Shown: in pieces, positions 58,969 through 64,000 of the stretch
Position numbering within the stretch: the stretch's first letter is position 1
Layout: every line of letters begins with the position of its first letter
NCBI GenBank assembly: GCA_014529385.2
Contig: CM043969.1
Coordinates: 69,204,676 to 69,268,675, forward strand
Length of the DNA: 64,000 bases
From: Adiantum capillus-veneris
Taxonomy: Eukaryota > Streptophyta > Polypodiopsida > Polypodiales > Pteridaceae
Direction of reading: 5' to 3'
Program-made: the position numbers and the translations under genes
The notes under the pieces: model-generated
What the model was told of the DNA's origin: nothing
Database searches by the model: none
Seen by the model: the letters and a program-made list of their open reading frames with translations, nothing else

Positions 58969-59300
58969 TGCAATTTTATTTAAAATTTATGCTATACTTT
59001 TGAGTTTGGGCCTATCATAGGTGTTGTAAAGGTTAGTTTTAGAATGTGATATGTTAGAGATCAATATAGTTATTGGTTATAGTGTTAGAATTTAATTTGA
59101 ACATCTTAATATCTTAGTTTAGATTAATTTTTATGCAATTTTATTTAAAATTTATGTTGTACTTTTGAGTTTTGGTCTATCATAGGTGTTGTAAAGGTTA
59201 GTTTTAGAATGTGATATGTTAGAGATCAATATAGTTATTGGTTATAGTGTTAGACTTTAATTTGACCATCTTAATATGTTTGCCCGTCTTAATACGTTTA
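58969..59300. repeat. tandem duplication of about 166 bp
   Basis: GCAATTTTATTTAAAATTTATG at 58969 recurs at about 59135, and the following text (TATCATAGGTGTTGTAAAGG, GAATGTGATATGTTAGAGAT, TTATTGGTTATAGTGTTAGA) matches with very few changes, so this duplication is recent. Confidence 0.85.
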
Positions 59301-61470
59301 GGTGAGATTATTAGGGTTAGCGGCTTAGGCTTAGGTTTAGGTTTAGGTTATAGTGTTAAGTTTAGGTTTAATTATTTTAGTTGGCTGTCTTAATACATTT
59401 AAGTTAGATTATTAGGGTTAACGGCTTTTGGTTTGGTCACTAATAGTTGGTGGTCCGTGTTAGATCGCTTAGGGTAAAGCGCTTTTGGTGGTTTGTCCAC
59501 TAGTTAGTGATGCATATTATATTACTTAGGTAAATAAATGTTTGCTTTGTCCGCTCAGAGTTGGCCTTGTCAACGGCTTTTGATTTGGGCGCTCTAATCG
59601 GCTTAGTGTCGCATTAATTTAGCCATTTCAATAATCCGCTTAGGGTTAGCTGCTTAGGATAAGTGGTTGAGTTGTTTCAATCCGCTCGGGTTAGTGATGT
59701 TTGCTTTACCCGCTCGCAGTTAGCCTCGTAAAGGCACTTAGGGCTAGCCGTATGAAGACTCTCTAAACCAATTTCAAAAAACTTGAGTTCGGCCATTTTA
59801 GTCTACAGCGTTCAGCCGCTTAGGGCTAGCCACTCAAGATTAACTGATTTTGATTTGGCCGCTTTGAATCGGCTTAGTCTCGCATTAGTTTAGTCATTTT
59901 AATATTTTGCTTTGAGTTAGCCACTTAGGGTAAGCAATTGGATTGTTTAACTCCGCTTAGAATTAGCTACTTAGGGTTAGCGACATTTGTTTTGTCCGCT
60001 TGGAGTTGGCTTTATAAACGTAGTTAAGGATGGTCATTTAGACTCGAGCGTATAAAGATGCTCTAAACCGATTTAGGAATATTGAGTTCAAACATTTCAG
60101 TCTGTAGTGTTTAGTCACTTAGGTGTTTGGCCGCTTAGGGCTAGCCGCTTAAGTTTTATTTCTTCGCAATTTGGTTGTTTCTGTTTGCTTAGGGCTAGCC
60201 GCTTATTAGGGCTAGTCGCTTATTAGGGCTAGCCGCTCAGGGTTAGCGGCTTTTGATTTGGTTTCTCTAAATCTTCTTGGTGTCTCATTAGTTTATATAT
60301 TTCAATGATCTATTAGGGTTAGCCACCTAGGGTAAGCGGTTTGGCTATTTCAGTTTAGTTCACTTAGGGTTAGCTATTTAGGGTTAGCGACATTTTCTTT
60401 GCCCGCTTGGAGTTGACCTTGTGAAGGTGCTTAGGGCTGGCCATATAAAGACGCTCTAAATCGATTCAAAAATGTTGAGTTCAGTCACTTGGATCTATAG
60501 TGTTTAGTCGCTTAGGTTTGAATGTGTTTGGGTGCTTAGGGCTAGCCGTTTATGTTTTAGTTCTTTGCACTCTGGTTGTTTTAGTTCGCTTAGGACTAGC
60601 CCCTTACAACTAGCTGCTCAAGGTTAGCGGCTTTTAGTTTGGTCTCTCTAAATTGGCTAGTCACATAAAGACGCTTAGGGTTGACCGTGTAACGCTGCGT
60701 AGAGTGCAAGAGTGTTAGGGTTTTTCCTCTACATGCATTTCCACATGTAGACATGGGTGTGTACTTATGTTACATCCACAAATATAGGCATTGGCCAATA
60801 AAGACGATAATATGACTCGGTGGTCCTTATCCCCGTGCACCTCTAGACTGAGGTGTATGGGGATCAGGCATGGCTAGAGAATGTGAGATAGTTTACACTG
60901 TGCCAATGTAGAAACTGTAAAAGAAAAATGGCTTTTGGTAAATTGTAAAGGGAAAACAGTTAACATTTTTCCGGTGTAATTAGTTTTTTCCACTTTAAAT
61001 CGACTTAGTTGACCAACAAGTTAAACCAACTTAGTTTGTTCGGTGGGAGTTTTGGATTAGATTGTTGCAGTATTAGGGTTTTTCCTCGATCTGCATGCAT
61101 TGTCATGTAGACGTGGGTGTGTACTTATATCGCACCCACAAATATAGACATTGACCAATAAAGACGAAACTATAATCCGGTGGTCTTAATCTCCATGCAT
61201 CTCTAGACCGAGGTGTACAAGGATCATGAATGGCTAGAGAATGTGAGGTAGTTTACACTGTTATCTTCTTTTGGTTTGGCTAATTAGGGTTGGCTATGCA
61301 AATACGCTTATGGTTTTTCCGACTAGGGCTAGCGGCTTTTACTTTGGCCGATTAGGATTAGCCGTGCAAAGATGCTTACAATTAGGGCTAGCGGCTTTTG
61401 GTTTGGCCGAATCGGGATAGTCATGCAAAGACGCTTATGGTTGATTGGTGGTCTGCTTAGGGCTAGCTAG
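59301..61470 (+). repeat. degenerate (C)TTAGGG(C/T)TAG-rich minisatellite, partly telomere-like
   Basis: GCTTAGGGCTAGCCGCTTAGGG-like text recurs dozens of times, in varied order with GGTTAGCGGCTTTTGGTTTGG, TTTGCCCGCTTGGAGTTG and AAAGACGCTCTAAA. Near 59325-59375 it reads TTAGGCTTAGGTTTAGGTTT, close to the plant telomere unit TTTAGGG. The array is old and shuffled. A 190-bp piece at about 60713-60902 (TTAGGGTTTTTCCTC...TAGTTTACACTGT) is repeated at 61073-61261. Confidence 0.65.
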
Positions 61471-62420
61471 TTGTTTGTTCAAATTTATGTGTTGATTGTT
61501 ATACGCTCTAATAACAATCTAGGCATGTGCACTCACTATTACTTGTTAATTTGTTTTTCCATATTTGTAATTGGCATGCATGTATTGTACCTGCTTTTTA
61601 TTTTTACCCTACATGAAAATATGTGTATAGTGAGTCTGAAATTGTTTTATGTGCCACTAGTATCACAAATATGAAGCTTTTTGGTCGCATGGCCGACACT
61701 TTAGAGTGCAACGAATAGACGAATGAAGGGTCATCTTCGATAGTGGTGTCACGGCAAGCTTTGTTCAAGAAAGTTGGAGTAGTTTCAAGGATGGCAATAC
61801 ACAGGCTGACCAACTTGAATACTTTGGCTATATCCAAGACATCTTGAAAATTAGCTTTCAAAAGCTTACATTTTTATTTTTGATGTAATGTGGTTCAAGG
61901 TTATTACTATTGATGTCATTCACAGAGAGTGCAAGCCAGCAAATGGATATGATCCAGTCTCCAATGATTGGATCTTGGGTGTGGCTATTGCGATGATGTC
62001 ACGTTGTCGATCAAAACCACAAGATAGATACAAGAATATTGAGCGAAAGCTAGCATGGTCGGACATAGAGGAGTGGGCAAAAATTGTACGAGAGACACAA
62101 GAGCGTCCAGACAGGTTTCAGTAGCAGCAAGATGCATCCAGAGCACGCCTGGTCTATAGGATCTTCTCATCTTGGGAGTGGAGGCTACAAGACTCTTCAT
62201 AATGAGTTTGTAAGTGTCATACACTATTTAAATAGCGTATGTTATATGTTTTTCTAATGTTTATCTTATGGTTAAGTGTTTATATTATAGGAGCTTGCCA
62301 TAAAGCGTTCTTTAAGAGAAATATGGATTAGAGCATGGATGGTCGTCTCTTCTCCTGCAGCTTCAGGATGAGCAAGAGCCCGTCGATTGGGAGGGCTTAC
62401 CTTGATGAGTATGTTCTATG
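61471..62420. other. weakly coding-like interval, nothing identified
   Basis: A 78-codon frame at 61888-62124 (WFKVITIDVIHRECKPANGY...) and an opposite one at 61604-61861 have ordinary amino-acid composition but no recognised domain. The former continues past its stop as RARLVYRIFSSWEWRLQDSS. It could be a decayed gene; I would not call it. Confidence 0.3.
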
Positions 62421-62524
62421 TATATGTTTTTCATGGAGACATGTTGATGTATAGCTAGTTATATCTATGTTTTTGGTTCATGTATACTTTTAAACATTGG
62501 CCATGGTTCTAGATATATTCTTGT

Positions 62525-62815
62525 ATGTTCACTTTTGGTTTTGGTTATGGTTATGATTATGAACATTGTTATGGTTATGGTTATGTTTACGGTTTTAATC
62601 ATGTTATGGTTATGGTTAAGGTTTTGAATTTGGTTATAGTTATGGTTTTGAAATCATGTTATGGTTATGGTTATGGTTATGGTTATGGTTATGGTTATGG
62701 CTATGGCTATGGCTATGGCTATGGCTATGGCTATGGCTATGGCTATGGCTATGGCTATGGCTATGGCTATGGCTATGGCTATGGTTTGAGAATTTGGTTA
62801 TGGTTATGGATTTGA
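62525..62815 (+). repeat. GGTTAT / GGCTAT hexanucleotide array
   Basis: Scattered GGTTAT units from 62537 become a regular array at about 62658-62785: about seven GGTTAT units, then about 14 GGCTAT units. The sharp switch from T to C versions suggests block-wise expansion of one variant. The Tyr-Gly frame through it is an artefact. Confidence 0.92.
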
Positions 62816-63026
62816 AATTTTCTTAAGGCTATGGTTATGGTTTGATAACTAGCACATGGGTAGCAAGGGTGGCGTTGAGAGGTGGTCAGGGCAGAGTAGG
62901 TCAAACAGTGCAGCAAGTTAGAGCACAAGCAGCCGAACAGTGTGTGGTGTGCAAGAGATGGCTCTTGGGTCATTCAAAGTAGCAAATGTCAACTTGAATA
63001 ATCTTTTTTTGGAGCTTTACCACAAG

Positions 63027-63210
63027 CTAAAGATCTCAGTGTGATGGTTAAGGTGCTTGACTTGTGAGCTCCTTGTTGTGGCTTCAAGTCTACCTCACAG
63101 CACTACTGCTCACTCTTTTGAAGAACGATGGCTGAAATAAATGTTGCAAGGCTTTGAACTCAACACCTCGTAATGTCTCCACACTATTAATAGTGTGGTA
63201 GCCACTCTAT
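63027..63210 (+). mobile_element. possible tRNA-derived SINE fragment
   Basis: CAGTGTGATGGTTAAGGTGC (about 63037-63056) resembles a polymerase III A box with tRNA D-arm, and GTGGCTTCAAGTCTACC (63078-63094) resembles the B box GGTTCRANTCC with spacing typical of tRNA. Downstream, reading the other strand, GTGTTGAGTTCAAAGCC looks like a second B-box-like element. A perfect 20-bp palindrome, CCACACTATTAATAGTGTGG, lies at 63179-63198. No A-rich tail or target duplication was confirmed. Confidence 0.35.
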
Positions 63211-63585
63211 GGGCCTTCGTGTGTATAGGCCTCAAAATAGGATATCTGAATTTAGTCTCTCTGTCAGTGCCCACAAGAGCACACACACATAAACTTACAT
63301 GGCAATTTAAATGAGTTAATGATGCACAAAGTTAGAGCTTGAGTGCTCTTTTGCAAGCTAGAGTAGAGGGGGGGAAATAACCCTCCTAAAATGCAAGGGA
63401 AAATCTAACTTTCTCCTCACCTAATCACCAAAGGTTAGTAGAGCATGCTCATGCCCAATAGGGATTTTCAAGTTTCTAGAATGCTAATGCAATGGATAAA
63501 ATGAAACTAATTAAGCTATTAAAGATGATCAAATAAAATGGATTAGTAGGCCTAGGTGCAAGCCATTGACTTCGATACCACGTGA
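63211..63585. other. unassigned interval
   Basis: AT-rich sequence, no gene or repeat recognised. Confidence 0.3.
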
Positions 63586-63781
63586 AAGAAATTTTTATGG
63601 CAGAAATGTGAATGAACCATTCATTGTGAGGTTAGTGAGTTAATGACAACAGATAAGGAAGAGAGATTAACACTAATGGAAGTATCAAAACATAGATTAG
63701 ATTGTTAACAAACTAAATGCAAATGGTGACTACAAAGTTGGTTCAAATGATGGGGTTATGCTTGAATACAAAAGGGCATGG
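63586..63781. repeat. dispersed repeat, copy 2 (pair at 24283-24480)
   Basis: Same order of shared words as copy 1 (GAATGAACCATTCAT, GAGATTAACACTAATGGAAG, CAAATGGTGACTACAAA, GGTTCAAATGATGGGGT) in direct orientation. The type of element is unknown. Confidence 0.7.
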
Positions 63782-64000
63782 AATGGCTTGAATTGGCTTA
63801 TAAATGGGCAAAGCAAAAGTAAGATAGAAGAGTGATGTAGTTGAATGGAGGGACATGACCAAGTGCGATAGAATATCAATGTTGGTGAATGGAGGGATAT
63901 GGGTATGAAAAATGCAAAGGAGAGTGATACTTGAAAAGACTCACTATCAAAAGAAGTGTGGATGATCTTGATGACATTCAATAGCCAAATGATATATGCA
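63782..64000. other. right edge, unassigned
   Basis: AT-rich with two short similar pieces (GTTGAATGGAGGGACATG and GTGAATGGAGGGATATGG). Nothing else seen. Confidence 0.3.

Noticed and set aside
59301-61470. A true telomere end
   Set aside because: The units are highly varied and mixed with other words; the tract is internal and flanked by ordinary sequence on both sides.
62525-62815. A Tyr-Gly repeat protein
   Set aside because: It is the hexamer array read in frame; there is no gene context.

Overview
The window looks like nuclear DNA of a land plant with a large, repeat-rich genome. It holds plant-type Ty1/copia and Ty3/gypsy (Tat/Athila-like) LTR retrotransposons, an initiator tRNA-Met type primer site, long GA/GT microsatellites and spliced genes in AT-rich flanks. 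I cannot name the species; a seed-free plant such as a fern is only a guess. I see no ordinary host housekeeping gene. Almost everything I can explain is mobile DNA nested in other mobile DNA.

Region 1, 1-23.4 kb. Positions 1-226 look like the 3' part of a 5' LTR followed by a gypsy-type primer site. The same old element (gypsy D) resumes at 17227 with leader-like repeats and decayed gag/protease remnants up to about 22.8 kb. Between them lies the most interesting object in the window: a DNA transposon at 612-17220, with near-perfect 29-bp terminal inverted repeats and a 6-bp target duplication (CAAAAG). From its two ends it carries genes pointing inward. On the + strand is a spliced gene for a coiled-coil/RING-H2-like/acidic protein (967-4611). 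On the - strand is a spliced gene (16842 to 6726) for a DDE-type transposase-like protein with Cys-rich and BAH-like parts. A third gene, an FCP1-like phosphatase (5021-5881, +), sits in the loop of an internal inverted repeat whose two arms directly follow the 3' ends of the other two genes. Minisatellites built on TTTGGTAC/TTTGGTAG fill introns and spacers. A copia element (7945-13536, TSD GTGCA) later broke the transposase gene. All three genes carry stops or frameshifts, so this copy looks dead.

Region 2, 23.4-27.8 kb. Mostly unassigned AT-rich DNA with a GA microsatellite, a striking cluster of quasi-palindromes with different stems but a shared loop of about 20 nt (25.87-26.46 kb), and a 244-bp tandem duplication.

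Region 3, 27.854-54.574 kb. A gypsy element (A) with 623/649-bp LTRs. Inside it are a 5'-truncated copia element (C, up to 46424) and a complete 13.7-kb gypsy element (B, 29112-42794, TSD GGGAG). B has an extra coding region of about 2.8 kb after pol and what looks like a mosaic integrase. All coding regions carry stops and frameshifts.

Region 4, 54.6-64 kb. AT-rich DNA with one conserved-looking gene fragment (56.6-57.65 kb), a GT microsatellite, tandem duplications, about 2 kb of degenerate (C)TTAGGG-rich sequence reminiscent of telomere repeats, a GGYTAT array, a possible tRNA-derived SINE and a dispersed repeat shared with 24.3 kb.
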